A DNA stretch of 64,000 nucleotides from Capsulimonadaceae bacterium (lineage in GTDB: Bacteria; Armatimonadota; Armatimonadia; Armatimonadales; Capsulimonadaceae), in NCBI GenBank assembly GCA_031292625.1, contig JARLGU010000062.1, forward strand, positions 62,001 to 126,000, written 5' to 3'. Both the position numbers and the translations under genes were made by a program. Under the pieces are notes generated by a model that saw nothing but the letters and a program-made list of their open reading frames with translations, searched no databases and was not told where the DNA came from. Shown piece by piece: positions 32,428-40,740 of the stretch (the first letter of the stretch is position 1; every line of letters begins with the position of its first letter).

Positions 32428-33489
32428 ATGACAACGACAGTGAAACACCGGGAAGTAGCGCGGGCGCTCCGCGATGAGATCAAGGCGGGCCGCTGGCGGG
32501 CGGGAGAGAAGCTGCCCGGCGAGCTGGAATTGGCGCGGGAGTATGGCGTCGCGCATATGACGTTGCGGCAGGCGATCGGCGGTCTCGTGGATGGCGGCTT
32601 GCTGGTGCGCGTTCGCGGCAAGGGGACGTTCGTCGAAGACCGCTCGAGGGATGCTCGGCCGGCGACGCTTCACGAGATGGCGCTTGTTATTCCGTCGTCC
32701 GCCCAAACGACCGATCCGCTCTATTATCCCGAGCTTTTGATGAGTTTCCAGCAAGAGATTGCCGCGCGAGGATTGCAGACCAAGATACAGAGCTACGAAA
32801 CCGTAGAAAATCCGGACGCGCTCGAACCCTCGTCCGCGGTTGCGTGCGTAATGGTCGTTGAAGAGCACCTTCATTTGGTCGAACGGCTGCGCGATGCCGG
32901 TCATTTGGTGCTGGCAATCAACCGGTACTCGGGACGCAGGGCGATTCCGTGCATTCGGATTGACGACGAAGGCGGCGTCGGCCAGGCTGTCGATCATTTG
33001 GCGTCGCTCGGCCACCGGCGAATCGGCTTCGTGCGGGGGCCCGTGGACAATCTGGATGCGGCGGATCGCCTGAGCGGTTACCGGAGCGCAATCAATCGCC
33101 ACGGTTTGTCGCGCGCATATGAAACCGGCGACGGCTTTAACGAAGCTTGCGGCTATAAGGCGATGACGGAACTGCTTGCGCTTTCGGATCGGCCGACAGC
33201 GGTTGTTTGCGCGAGCGATCTGTCAGCGATCGGGGCCATTATGGCGGCGCGGGAGGCGGGGTTGTCGGTGCCGCGAGCATTGTCGGTCGTTGGATTTGGG
33301 GATTTTTCCGTCGCGGATTTCATCATGCCGAGGTTGACGACGGTTCGTCAATCGCGTTCGGCTTTGGGGCGGACTTCAGCCAGGGCTTTGATCTCGCTGG
33401 CAATGGGACAGGGTGTTGAAGGGGAAGTCCTGAGCGCCGAACTCATCGTGCGTGAATCGACGCGCGATTCGGGAGGGGAGCGCGGCTGA
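32428..33489 (+). CDS. GntR-type regulator with LacI-like sugar-binding domain
   Basis: Transcription factor of 353 aa with an N-terminal GntR winged helix (HREVARALRDEIKAGRWRAGEKLPGELELAREYGVAHMTLRQAIGGL... VRGKGTFV). A periplasmic-binding-protein-like effector domain follows (LASLGHRRIGFVRGPVDN, AVVCASDLSAIGAIMAAREAGLSVP, LSVVGFGDFSVADFIMPRLTTVRQ). This AraR-like architecture senses sugars. It is divergent from nagB, so GlcNAc-6-P, GlcN-6-P or a related sugar is the likely effector; note that NagR/DasR regulators use a UTRA domain instead. A second protein of the same architecture is encoded at 35625-36725. Confidence 0.9.
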   Translation: MTTTVKHREVARALRDEIKAGRWRAGEKLPGELELAREYGVAHMTLRQAIGGLVDGGLLVRVRGKGTFVEDRSRDARPATLHEMALVIPSSAQTTDPLYYPELLMSFQQEIAARGLQTKIQSYETVENPDALEPSSAVACVMVVEEHLHLVERLRDAGHLVLAINRYSGRRAIPCIRIDDEGGVGQAVDHLASLGHRRIGFVRGPVDNLDAADRLSGYRSAINRHGLSRAYETGDGFNEACGYKAMTELLALSDRPTAVVCASDLSAIGAIMAAREAGLSVPRALSVVGFGDFSVADFIMPRLTTVRQSRSALGRTSARALISLAMGQGVEGEVLSAELIVRESTRDSGGERG

Positions 33490-33596
33490 ATAGATGGTGA
33501 CCGGTAGCGTTAAGGCCGCCCGAATTCTTCGAGGCGGTAGAGCGACCGTTCTGTTGGAGGCCTGTTTGCGACGTTGGAATCGGGCTTAGTCGAGGT

Positions 33597-33641
33597 GTGG
33601 GAGTGCGGATCAGAGTGCCGCTGGCACGAGTCGATTCCCAC
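33597..33641 (+). other. Two-tier hairpin in a pseudopilin leader
   Basis: GTGGGA (33597-33602) pairs with TCCCAC (33636-33641); inside it GTGCC (33615-33619) and GGCAC (33623-33627) form a tight hairpin. The structure ends 22 bases before the AGAGGAGG ribosome-binding site. It does not match the cyclic-di-GMP riboswitches I know. Confidence 0.45.
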
Positions 33642-33677
33642 GGCGGGTCTGAAAGTCGTTAGAAGAGGAGGTCTCTT

Positions 33678-34445
33678 GTGAAGACAAAAGGTTTGATTGG
33701 CTTTACTCTCATTGAGCTGCTCATAGTAATCGCAATTATTGCGATTTTGGCCGCAATCTTGTTTCCTGTGTTTGCAACCGCACGCGAAAAGAGCCGGCAG
33801 GCGTCTTGCGCAAGCAATTTGCGCCAAATGGGCCTCGCGACGCTGCAGTATGTTCAGGATTTTGACGAAGTCGAGCCGAACGGCTATTTTACATCCGGTC
33901 CTGTCACCCTTTACTGGTACACCTTGATCGCCCCGTACATTTCAGGCGCGCGCAACACGCAGTCTGCCATCTTCTCGTGTCCCTCGTCACCGGCGTCAAC
34001 CATGATGGGGTACTCGATGAATGTTCACGTCGGCGGCAATAATGGCGACACACTGGGCTACACGATGCCCGTTGCATATACCCAGTTGACGCACGACAGC
34101 GAGACCATTTTGTACGGCGACGGCGACCAGATCCCAACGTATTCGGGGAACACCGCGGCTATGTTCTATACGAACCCAGGCTCCATTAACGGAGGACCAT
34201 GGACGGCCTTCGCAGCTCCGACTACGGCCAATGGGTGGGCATCGATCGACAACGATACGAACTCCGCCGGGACATCGCCGGGGCAGGTTCGCTATCGTCA
34301 TACCGGCTTTGCAAACCTCGTGTTTTGCGACGGGCACGTGAAAGCCATGGGGCGTGGGACGGCGACGATCTGGAATTGGCAGGCGACGGGAAGCGTTCCG
34401 GATACGTTAACGGGTTCGCCGCTGCAATATCGCTTGATTCGCTAA
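33678..34445 (+). CDS. Pseudopilin-like DUF1559 protein
   Basis: Type IV pilin/type II secretion-like surface protein, 255 aa. Residues 8-40 are a prepilin signal and transmembrane helix ([31 protein letters not shown]) with the cleavage site before FTLIE and the key Glu at +5. The C-terminal domain ends with [15 protein letters not shown], the H-X9-DG motif that defines this group, abundant in Planctomycetes and Armatimonadota. GTG start with AGAGGAGG six bases ahead. A second such gene is at 38086. The function of the group is not established; export by a type II/IV pilus machine is inferred. Confidence 0.9.
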   Translation: MKTKGLIGFTLIELLIVIAIIAILAAILFPVFATAREKSRQASCASNLRQMGLATLQYVQDFDEVEPNGYFTSGPVTLYWYTLIAPYISGARNTQSAIFSCPSSPASTMMGYSMNVHVGGNNGDTLGYTMPVAYTQLTHDSETILYGDGDQIPTYSGNTAAMFYTNPGSINGGPWTAFAAPTTANGWASIDNDTNSAGTSPGQVRYRHTGFANLVFCDGHVKAMGRGTATIWNWQATGSVPDTLTGSPLQYRLIR

Positions 34446-34477
34446 GAATGTGTGAAAGAGTCGAAAGGCCTTGTAAG

Positions 34478-34657
34478 ACGGCTCCCCGGCCGCCGTGGCC
34501 GTTTTTGAGAAAGGGTCGGCGCAACGCTTTCACCGGTTAACAATACGCGCTGCGATCGGACCCGGGCGGCAAAAGGCCGTACGCGTGTTGACGATTGCTC
34601 GTATGCCGCCGCCGTGAACGAGGCGCGGGCGAAAAAGTACCCCGGCGGCACGAACCG
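34478..34657. repeat. Paired pseudoknot-hairpin element, copy 3
   Basis: Left arm: ACGGC 34478-34482, linker TCCC, stem CGGCC 34487-34491, loop GCCGT 34492-34496, stem GGCCG 34497-34501, T-run 34502-34506; the loop pairs fully with ACGGC. Right arm: GAAAAA 34631-34636, stem GTACC, loop CCGGC, stem GGCAC (one mismatch), linker GAA, CCG 34655-34657 pairing with loop CGG. It is the inverted copy of the element at 15234-15415. The right arm is sense-oriented 55 bases before the start at 34713. The left arm may also terminate the pseudopilin transcript (stem plus TTTTT). Confidence 0.8.
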
Positions 34658-34712
34658 TCCTGAACCTCTTTCGCAACGCCGGCTAATTACATTTATGCTC
34701 CAAGGAGATGGG

Positions 34713-35606
34713 ATGAAGGTCAAAACATTACTTCCCGCGATCGTATGTGCGCTGTTCATGAGCCTATCGTCCGCTAACGCGGCTCCCGCCTTCGCGCGTT
34801 CGCTATTTGTGTGGGATTCGAGCGGTATCCGGGGCGATCAGGCGGCGCAATCGGCGTTTTTCCGGTTTATCGATGCGCCCTTTGGCCATCGGGAGCACGC
34901 GATCGAGACGCTCTTCTTCGACGGCGTTCGCCAATCGGGCTTCGACGACGGCGCGACGGAGGAATCTCTGAGGCGCTTCTTGCGCGCGGCGCATGGTCGC
35001 GGCCTTAGCGTCTACTATCTTTGCGGCGATCCGGCGTGGGCGACTCCCGCGCAGCAGCCAAGGGCGCTGGCAAGTCTGAACGCGGTCATAGCGTTCAACG
35101 CGAGAGGCAAGAGGGGCGAGCAGTACGACGGAATCACGTACGACGTGGAGCCGTATTTGGTTAAGGGATGGCCGTCGCAAGATCTGCGCGATGGTTACCT
35201 TGAGTTGCTTCAAAGATCCGGGACGATTATCCGGGCGTCGCGCCAGCGCTTCACGATGACGGCGGTGATTCCTCGATGGTTCAGCAATCCGGAACTGAAC
35301 GGGCTCGACCAGCGCGTGATCGATGCCAGCGACGGGATCGTCATCATGGACTACGTTACGACAGCGTCAAGGCTTGTAAACGACGCGGGCAAGGAGCTGT
35401 CGCATGCGTCAAGCGTGAATAAGCCTGCTTGGATTGCGGTTGAAACGGGTGAGCTAAAGGAGACTCCTCGCGCGACTTTCTTTGGGCAACCGGCCAGCGC
35501 GATGGAGCAAGTCTTGTCGGAAGCGTTACGCAGCTTTCAGTCGCAGACGTCTTTTGCCGGATACGCGATTCATTGTCTGGGCAGCTATCAAGCTATGCAG
35601 CCGTAA
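34713..35606 (+). CDS. Secreted protein with TIM-barrel-like features
   Basis: Exported protein of 297 aa with a clear signal peptide (MKVKTLLPAIVCALFMSLSSANAAP). The mature part reads like a barrel: RSLFVWDSSGIRGD, IETLFFDGVRQSGF, LSVYYLCGDPAWA, YDGITYDVEPYLVKGW (acidic D.E pair typical of glycosidase strands), FTMTAVIPRWF, DGIVIMDYVTTASRLVNDAG and FAGYAIHCLGSY. It may be a glycoside hydrolase of an unassigned family; I cannot name it. The ATG has AAGGAG five bases ahead. The upstream in-frame extension to 34614 is translated repeat DNA and not part of the protein. Confidence 0.75.
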   Translation: MKVKTLLPAIVCALFMSLSSANAAPAFARSLFVWDSSGIRGDQAAQSAFFRFIDAPFGHREHAIETLFFDGVRQSGFDDGATEESLRRFLRAAHGRGLSVYYLCGDPAWATPAQQPRALASLNAVIAFNARGKRGEQYDGITYDVEPYLVKGWPSQDLRDGYLELLQRSGTIIRASRQRFTMTAVIPRWFSNPELNGLDQRVIDASDGIVIMDYVTTASRLVNDAGKELSHASSVNKPAWIAVETGELKETPRATFFGQPASAMEQVLSEALRSFQSQTSFAGYAIHCLGSYQAMQP

Positions 35607-35624
35607 CAAGCAATCTCTAGCCGC

Positions 35625-36725
35625 TCAGCCTTTGGGGGGAGCGGCCGTGGAGCGCCGTACTGTCAGTTGGGTCTCAAGCGTAAATAGCTTGCCGCGCGGT
35701 TCTCCGGCAATGACTCGGTCCAGCGCCCGTGCGGCGCTTCCGCCCATTTCCGCAAGGGGAAGCCGCGCAGTTGTGAGGGAAGGGCGGAGCATCTGCGCGA
35801 TGTAGAAGTCGCCGAAACCGGTAACGGACAGATCCTCCGGAACACGGAAGTTTCGCTCCTGAGCGGCGCGAATTGCGCCAGCCGCAATGAGGTCGCTGGC
35901 GGTCGCGATTGCGGTTGGGCGGTTAATGCCGTCGAGTAGTTTGGCCGCTCGAATCTGCCCGCTGCCGTCAGTGTATTCGCCGGCTTCCGCGCCGTGATAG
36001 CGCACAGGAAGCCCGGCATGCCGCATGCCCGCGCGAAAGCCGTCGTGACGGGCGGCGGCTGCGAGGTTGTGTTCGGGGCCCCCAAGGTATGCGATTCGCT
36101 GATGCCCTAGACCGGCGAGGTGAGCGACGACCGCGGCGACGCCCTCCGCCTGCTTGACCTGCACCATCGTGATCGTTCGTCGTCCCCGGTAGGTATGTAT
36201 GGTTACGAGAGGCACCTGGGTTGCGGCGATCTCATCTACCGCGGCGAAGTCGCTTTCGCGAGCGAGCAAAAGCGCGACGCCCGCGCAGATTCCTGCGCCA
36301 ACTGTAAATTGCCCCGCCCGCAGGCTCGTAGCGCCGCCAACGACGGCGGGTTCGTACCCCAGGCGCGTCGCTTCAGCGCAGAAAGCCTGGACGATCCCCG
36401 GCAGGTAGTACACATCCGCAACATTCCACATCGTTGAAATCGAAGGAATAACCAGGGCCAGGGTTCGGACGGCTGGCGATGGATCGGGAGAATCCGCGAC
36501 AAACGTGCCCTTGCCCCGCCGTCGAACGACCAGCCCCTCGCGCGCGAGCGGCTCCATTGCGTGCCGTATTGTCATATACGCCACGCCGAAGTCGCGCGAG
36601 AGATCCTGATCGGACGGAAGCTTCATTCCAGCGGGGTACGCGCCGCTCGCAATCATTTTGCGTAGGTGCTCTTCCACCGCCCGGATTTTGGTCCGCCCAG
36701 CAAACGCAGAGTTTGGTTCTGTCAC
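35625..36725 (-). CDS. GntR-type regulator with LacI-like sugar-binding domain
   Basis: Regulator of 366 aa with the AraR-like architecture: GntR winged helix (KIRAVEEHLRKMIASGAYPAGMKLPSDQDLSRDFGVAYMTIRHAMEPLAREGLVVRRRGKGTFV) then a periplasmic-binding-like domain (HLAGLGHQRIAYLGGPEHN, IATASDLIAAGAIRAAQERNFRVPEDLSVTGFGDF). It is divergent from a Gfo/Idh gene whose promoter carries the palindrome ATGGAACGTTCCAT, and a second copy controls the pseudopilin at 38086. CG-centred palindromes of this size are typical for LacI/AraR-like regulators, so this protein is the best candidate to bind both. Confidence 0.9.
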   Translation of the reverse strand: MTEPNSAFAGRTKIRAVEEHLRKMIASGAYPAGMKLPSDQDLSRDFGVAYMTIRHAMEPLAREGLVVRRRGKGTFVADSPDPSPAVRTLALVIPSISTMWNVADVYYLPGIVQAFCAEATRLGYEPAVVGGATSLRAGQFTVGAGICAGVALLLARESDFAAVDEIAATQVPLVTIHTYRGRRTITMVQVKQAEGVAAVVAHLAGLGHQRIAYLGGPEHNLAAAARHDGFRAGMRHAGLPVRYHGAEAGEYTDGSGQIRAAKLLDGINRPTAIATASDLIAAGAIRAAQERNFRVPEDLSVTGFGDFYIAQMLRPSLTTARLPLAEMGGSAARALDRVIAGEPRGKLFTLETQLTVRRSTAAPPKG

Positions 36726-36788
36726 ACGCTAAATATACACCATTCTAAGCAAGACTCGATTCACGGAGCCTTTATGGAACCCATGTAC

Positions 36789-36831
36789 TTGACGTACGTT
36801 CGGATGGCATGTAAAATATGGAACGTTCCAT
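36789..36831 (+). promoter_or_regulatory. Promoter plus operator O1 (ATGGAACGTTCCAT)
   Basis: TTGACG (36789-36794) and TAAAAT (36812-36817) with 17-base spacing, followed at once by the perfect 14-bp palindrome ATGGAACGTTCCAT (36818-36831) over the transcription start. A partial copy, ATGGAACCCAT, lies upstream at 36774-36784. The same palindrome occurs at 37991-38004. Confidence 0.82.
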
Positions 36832-36856
36832 TTGATCAATAAAGGTTACCTTTCTC

Positions 36857-37966
36857 ATGCCTCAAGTGTTTTCTGAAGAGCATCTTTCCGTGCGATATGC
36901 AATTGCAGGATCCGGCGCAATCGCCTCCGTGCATGCAAACGCCATTGCGGCGACGAAAGGCGCTGATCTTGCCGCCGTTTGGTCGCGCAATGCGGCGCGG
37001 GCGGACGCATTCGCTGCCGCGTTTGGTTGTGACCACGTCGCCGAGCTAGATAGATTGTTGGCACGAGACGACATTGACGCAATTGCGATTACGACTCCGG
37101 GGGGAAGCCATGCCGAGATTGCGATCGCAGCGGCGCAGGCGGGAAAGCACGTTATCGTAGAGAAGCCGCTGGATGTGACGGTCGCGCGGGCGGACGCCAT
37201 CATTACGGCGTGTCAGGCCTGCGGCGTGATGCTGGGAGCGATCTTTCAGTACCGTTTCGGCGCCGGAGCTTTACTCGCCAAGCGCGCCGTTGACCAGGGG
37301 AGATTCGGCCGGCTCGTCCAAGCGTCCGCATTCGTTCCCTGGCATCGCGGTCCTGAATACTTCGATGCGGCTCCCTGGCGGGGGAGCAAGGCGCTTTCCG
37401 GCGGAGGCGCGCTGATGAATCAGGCTATACACGCCGTCGATCTGCTGCTCTGGCTTGCCGGGGATGCGATCGAGGTTTCGGCGTCCATGGACTTGCGCGT
37501 ACACCGGGGCATCGAGGTGGAGGATAACCTGGCCGCGTGGATGCGCTTTCGCTGCGGCGCCCTTGGTTTGTTGCAGGCGAGCACTTGTTGCTATCCTGGC
37601 GAAAGCAAGCGCGTCGAGTTAAAGGGTGAACTGGGATCGGTTACGCTGGAGGACGACATGCCCGTGTTCTGGCAATTCGATGGCCCCGTACACGACGACG
37701 ATCTTGAGGCGCGTCGTTTACGCGAACCGCCGTGCATTGCCGAGGATGTGGAGGCAAACCTGGGGTATAACGGGGCGCGCGATCCGCGTGCCATCACCGT
37801 GACCGGGCATCAGCGCCAGTATGAGGACTTTACGCGAGCGTTGACGACGGGATCTCCGCTGTTTGTGTCCGGACGCGAGGGCCGCCGCGCCGTGGCCTTC
37901 ATCGAGGCCGTCTATGCATCGGCGGAATCCGGTGGTAAAAATGTGCAAGTGGCGCTTGACAAATAG
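36857..37966 (+). CDS. Gfo/Idh/MocA family oxidoreductase
   Basis: NAD(P)-dependent dehydrogenase, 369 aa, with the Rossmann motif YAIAGSGAIASVHANAI (GxGxxA variant), TTPGGSHAEIAI, VEKPLDVTV (catalytic Lys) and GGGALMNQAIHAVDLLLW (active-site His). The first ~10 residues (MPQVFSEEHL) precede the fold and could be a longer than necessary start. Its promoter is directly overlapped by operator O1, so it is repressed together with the pseudopilin at 38086, presumably by the adjacent GntR regulator. It is similar in layout to the dehydrogenases at 2436 and 29463. Substrate unknown. Confidence 0.9.
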   Translation: MPQVFSEEHLSVRYAIAGSGAIASVHANAIAATKGADLAAVWSRNAARADAFAAAFGCDHVAELDRLLARDDIDAIAITTPGGSHAEIAIAAAQAGKHVIVEKPLDVTVARADAIITACQACGVMLGAIFQYRFGAGALLAKRAVDQGRFGRLVQASAFVPWHRGPEYFDAAPWRGSKALSGGGALMNQAIHAVDLLLWLAGDAIEVSASMDLRVHRGIEVEDNLAAWMRFRCGALGLLQASTCCYPGESKRVELKGELGSVTLEDDMPVFWQFDGPVHDDDLEARRLREPPCIAEDVEANLGYNGARDPRAITVTGHQRQYEDFTRALTTGSPLFVSGREGRRAVAFIEAVYASAESGGKNVQVALDK

Positions 37967-38004
37967 AGTGCCCGATGTTATCATTTCGTTATGGAACGTT
38001 CCAT
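37956..38004 (+). promoter_or_regulatory. Promoter plus operator O2 (ATGGAACGTTCCAT)
   Basis: TTGACA (37956-37961) and TATCAT (37979-37984) with 17-base spacing, followed six bases later by the perfect palindrome ATGGAACGTTCCAT (37991-38004). The -35 overlaps the 3' end of the dehydrogenase gene. The architecture matches O1. Confidence 0.82.
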
Positions 38005-38085
38005 TAATTTGGGTGAGGTGGTATTCTGGCAATATCCGGCCTTCCGAGGATCGCTGGATCTAGACTTGGTGTCGAGGAGAAGTCG

Positions 38086-38946
38086 ATGAAGAAGAGAGAC
38101 AAGGCTCCGCATGCAAGCGTTCCGCCCTCCGGGTTCACGCTAATTGAGCTTCTCATTGTGATAGCAATAATTGCGATATTAGCGGCAATATTGTTTCCGG
38201 TGTTTGCCACGGCCCGTGAGAAAGCGAGGCAGACGGCTTGTCTGAGCAATCTCAAGCAAATCGGGCTCGCGTACACCCAGTATGAGCAAGACTACGACGA
38301 GACGTGTCCCAACGGCAGTGATCCCTGGGGCAGCGGGCAAGGGTGGGCGGGGCAGATCTACCCTTATATCAAGAGCACGCAGGTCTTTCTGTGTCCCGAC
38401 GATACCGGCGCTGGAGACATTTGCTCGTACGCGGTAAACGACAACATTGTCCCGGCTCCGCCGGGGGCGTCCTCGACAACCATTCCGGTCGCCTGGCCGC
38501 TCTCTCGATTTTCGTCTCCGGCAAGGACCGTGCTGCTCTGCGAGGTGATCAACAGCACGACGAATGTCTGGCCCAACTACACCATTCCGGTGGACACGAC
38601 GGCAAATAATGGACGCGGATGCTCGCCTGCCGGCAACGGGTACGGTTCCTACGTGACCGGATGCAACCAGGGGGCTGGCGCTGGATATGTTCAGTATGTG
38701 ACGGGCTACCTCAACCTGTCCCAATCGGCTGGACAAAACAATGGCAATGAGTCGGCGTATTACAGTGCGGCGGGGCGCCATTCGGGCGGATCTTGCTACC
38801 TTTTGGCGGACAACCACGTTAAGTGGATGATGTCAACCTTGGTCGCATCCGGAATTGACAACCAGTATTCGGGCAGTTGCGGAGTCAATAGTTTGGCCGC
38901 GAATACCGGATGTTCGTCGGTAGCCGCGACTTTCAGCCTGCTGTAG
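38086..38946 (+). CDS. Pseudopilin-like DUF1559 protein
   Basis: Second pilin-like protein, 286 aa. After a short basic leader ([16 protein letters not shown]) comes the prepilin site and helix [56 protein letters not shown], and near the C-terminus [15 protein letters not shown], the H-X9-DG motif with DN in place of DG. Four or more cysteines in the globular part could form disulphides. The ATG has GAGGAGAA ahead. Operator O2 places it in a sugar-responsive regulon with the dehydrogenase at 36857, suggesting that this surface protein helps capture or process that carbohydrate. Confidence 0.9.
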   Translation: MKKRDKAPHASVPPSGFTLIELLIVIAIIAILAAILFPVFATAREKARQTACLSNLKQIGLAYTQYEQDYDETCPNGSDPWGSGQGWAGQIYPYIKSTQVFLCPDDTGAGDICSYAVNDNIVPAPPGASSTTIPVAWPLSRFSSPARTVLLCEVINSTTNVWPNYTIPVDTTANNGRGCSPAGNGYGSYVTGCNQGAGAGYVQYVTGYLNLSQSAGQNNGNESAYYSAAGRHSGGSCYLLADNHVKWMMSTLVASGIDNQYSGSCGVNSLAANTGCSSVAATFSLL

Positions 38947-39040
38947 CTTCTTGGTCTGAACTTCTGTTAAGCTGGACGTTCGCTTGCTGTGCGTTGAGCG
39001 AGTGTTTCCCGTAAATAGGTCAGGACTTGGGAATGCTACT

Positions 39041-39161
39041 ATGGCCACTGGATCATTTTTCAAGCGCTTCGCGAACGGCTTGCCAGCAGGTTGCGTGTTA
39101 AGCGGCTAAAGAAAATTGGCCAGCCCGGCCATGGAGGGCATCTTAATCCTCATCTTCTCTT
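39041..39161. repeat. Paired pseudoknot-hairpin element, copy 4
   Basis: Right arm: stem TGGCC 39117-39121, loop AGCCC, stem GGCCA 39127-39131, linker TGGA, GGGC 39136-39139 pairing with loop GCCC. A degenerate left arm (TGGCC 39042-39046, GG-A-TCA, T-run 39056-39060) faces it. The segment 39059-39161 is closely similar to 53188-53291, including the downstream CATCTTAATCCTCATC. The right arm is sense-oriented 67 bases before the GH16-like gene. Confidence 0.78.
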
Positions 39162-39205
39162 ATAAAGCAAAAGTCCTATTAAGTCTATTTAATGGAGATC
39201 ACGAG

Positions 39206-40711
39206 ATGATTACGTTCAATTTCCCACGTCCGCTAGGCCGTGAGACCGTCGGGGCACATTGCGAGCGCGGATACCGGCGGCGGTCTTTGCGAACCGCGAT
39301 GTTCCTCGCGCTTGCCGTATTGGCGGCGCTTTCGTTGAAGCCCGCCGTCTGTGCGCCGGCGCCGCCGCAAGCTGCCGCCGCAGGATACGTTGTGAATACG
39401 TTTAGCAGCACCTTCACTTCCCAGACCGTTGATGTCGGTCACACGTTTAAACCGGGCTATCAGTGGTATGCCTCCCGTTGGTACTACAACACGCCGACCG
39501 ATGCGGCGTCGATCGCCTTGGGCAGCGATGGGACCATTGTGCTCGATTCGGATGGCACGCGGGCTGGCAATAATAATGCGCAGATTTCGACATTCTCCGT
39601 GCCGGACTCGGGTTCTGGGTCGGTGTCCGGTCTCGTCGGCACGGCTTTTGGCGGAGGCGGCTATTTCGAGGCCACGTTAGCCTTTGATCCCGCGGCTGTC
39701 TTTAAGGCAAGCGCGTTACTGGGTTCGTCGGCAGCAGGATGGCCGTCCTGGTGGGGCATGTCGGCGGAGCATCTCGCTGGGATGCCCGCTGGGCAGTATT
39801 GGTACTACTACGATCCGTCGGAGGCAGATCATGCGTACGCGCACTTTGCGGAAACCGACTTCTTTGAATATGACGTGGCGACAAGCAACAATCCCCTGGC
39901 ATGGGGCGGCAACATGGCGGATTGGTTTGGCAAATGGACGAAGAGCGCCGGGTACTCGAGCGTCCAGACTCCGTGGGCGAACAAGCTCATGAACGTACCG
40001 TCCGGTACGGACTTTAGGCAGTTCCATAAGTATGGTTATCTGTGGGCGCCTGCGACTACGAACGAGAACGGTTACGCAAAATACTATTTCGACGGGCGGG
40101 AGGTTGGCAGCCAACCGGTCACGTGGAGCCAATACCAGGGGCAAGCGCCTCCGGCCTCGTCGTCGACGCCGTGGACACAGGGGATACTCGACCAGCAGCA
40201 TATCGGACTGATACTGGGATCGGGCGTAAACGAGCCGATGACGGTAAAGTCCGTGAACGTATGGCAACGCTCGGCTAATCAGAATATTGGGTTTGGCACC
40301 CTGTACGATCCTCTTTATGACCTGTCGAAAGCATATTTCCAGAGCAATATGAGCGTCGATAATTCGTCCCCGGCGGATTTCAACGGCGACGCCAGCAGGG
40401 CGTATCGACTGACCCTTTCGCCCGGCGTGTTGGTCTACCGCCTGAGCAATGTTGCGTCCTTTACCGCGAGGATCTTTGCGGTTAATGGCTCGACCGCGAC
40501 CGCTGCCTTCGAGGTTTCCCCGGACTACGTCAAGTGGATGCCAGTCGCGACATCGTCTCCGGCCGTGGTTCCCACGACAAAGGGGTGGAGCTACCGGGAT
40601 CTGAGCAACCGCACTCCGATTCCGAAAGGCATGAACTACCTGCGAATCACCCTTGCCGGAGGTTCGGAAAGCCCTTCGGATCGAGAGATCGGGCAGGTAC
40701 GGATCAACTAG
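39206..40711 (+). CDS. Secreted GH16-like glycoside hydrolase
   Basis: Exported concanavalin-like glycosidase, 501 aa. It has a long N-region before the signal helix (RTAMFLALAVLAALSLKPAVCAPA). The jelly-roll domain has GGGYFEATLAF, WPSWWGMSAEHL, the catalytic signature ETDFFE (fits E-x-D-x-x-E of GH16), QFHKYGYLWAPA and YYFDGREV. A C-terminal domain of ~130 residues (YDLSKAYFQSNMSVDNSSPADFNGD... REIGQVRIN) is probably carbohydrate-binding. GH16 enzymes cleave beta-1,3/1,4-glucans, agar or carrageenan. The ATG has GGAG eight bases ahead; the frame upstream is repeat DNA. Family level is likely, substrate open. Confidence 0.8.
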   Translation: MITFNFPRPLGRETVGAHCERGYRRRSLRTAMFLALAVLAALSLKPAVCAPAPPQAAAAGYVVNTFSSTFTSQTVDVGHTFKPGYQWYASRWYYNTPTDAASIALGSDGTIVLDSDGTRAGNNNAQISTFSVPDSGSGSVSGLVGTAFGGGGYFEATLAFDPAAVFKASALLGSSAAGWPSWWGMSAEHLAGMPAGQYWYYYDPSEADHAYAHFAETDFFEYDVATSNNPLAWGGNMADWFGKWTKSAGYSSVQTPWANKLMNVPSGTDFRQFHKYGYLWAPATTNENGYAKYYFDGREVGSQPVTWSQYQGQAPPASSSTPWTQGILDQQHIGLILGSGVNEPMTVKSVNVWQRSANQNIGFGTLYDPLYDLSKAYFQSNMSVDNSSPADFNGDASRAYRLTLSPGVLVYRLSNVASFTARIFAVNGSTATAAFEVSPDYVKWMPVATSSPAVVPTTKGWSYRDLSNRTPIPKGMNYLRITLAGGSESPSDREIGQVRIN

Positions 40712-40740
40712 ATCGGATTACGAAAGAACAAAAGAAAGGA

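Noticed and set aside
33490..33677. Cyclic-di-GMP riboswitch ahead of the pseudopilin
   Set aside because: None of the GEMM-I or GEMM-II core sequences is present; only a simple two-tier hairpin is visible.
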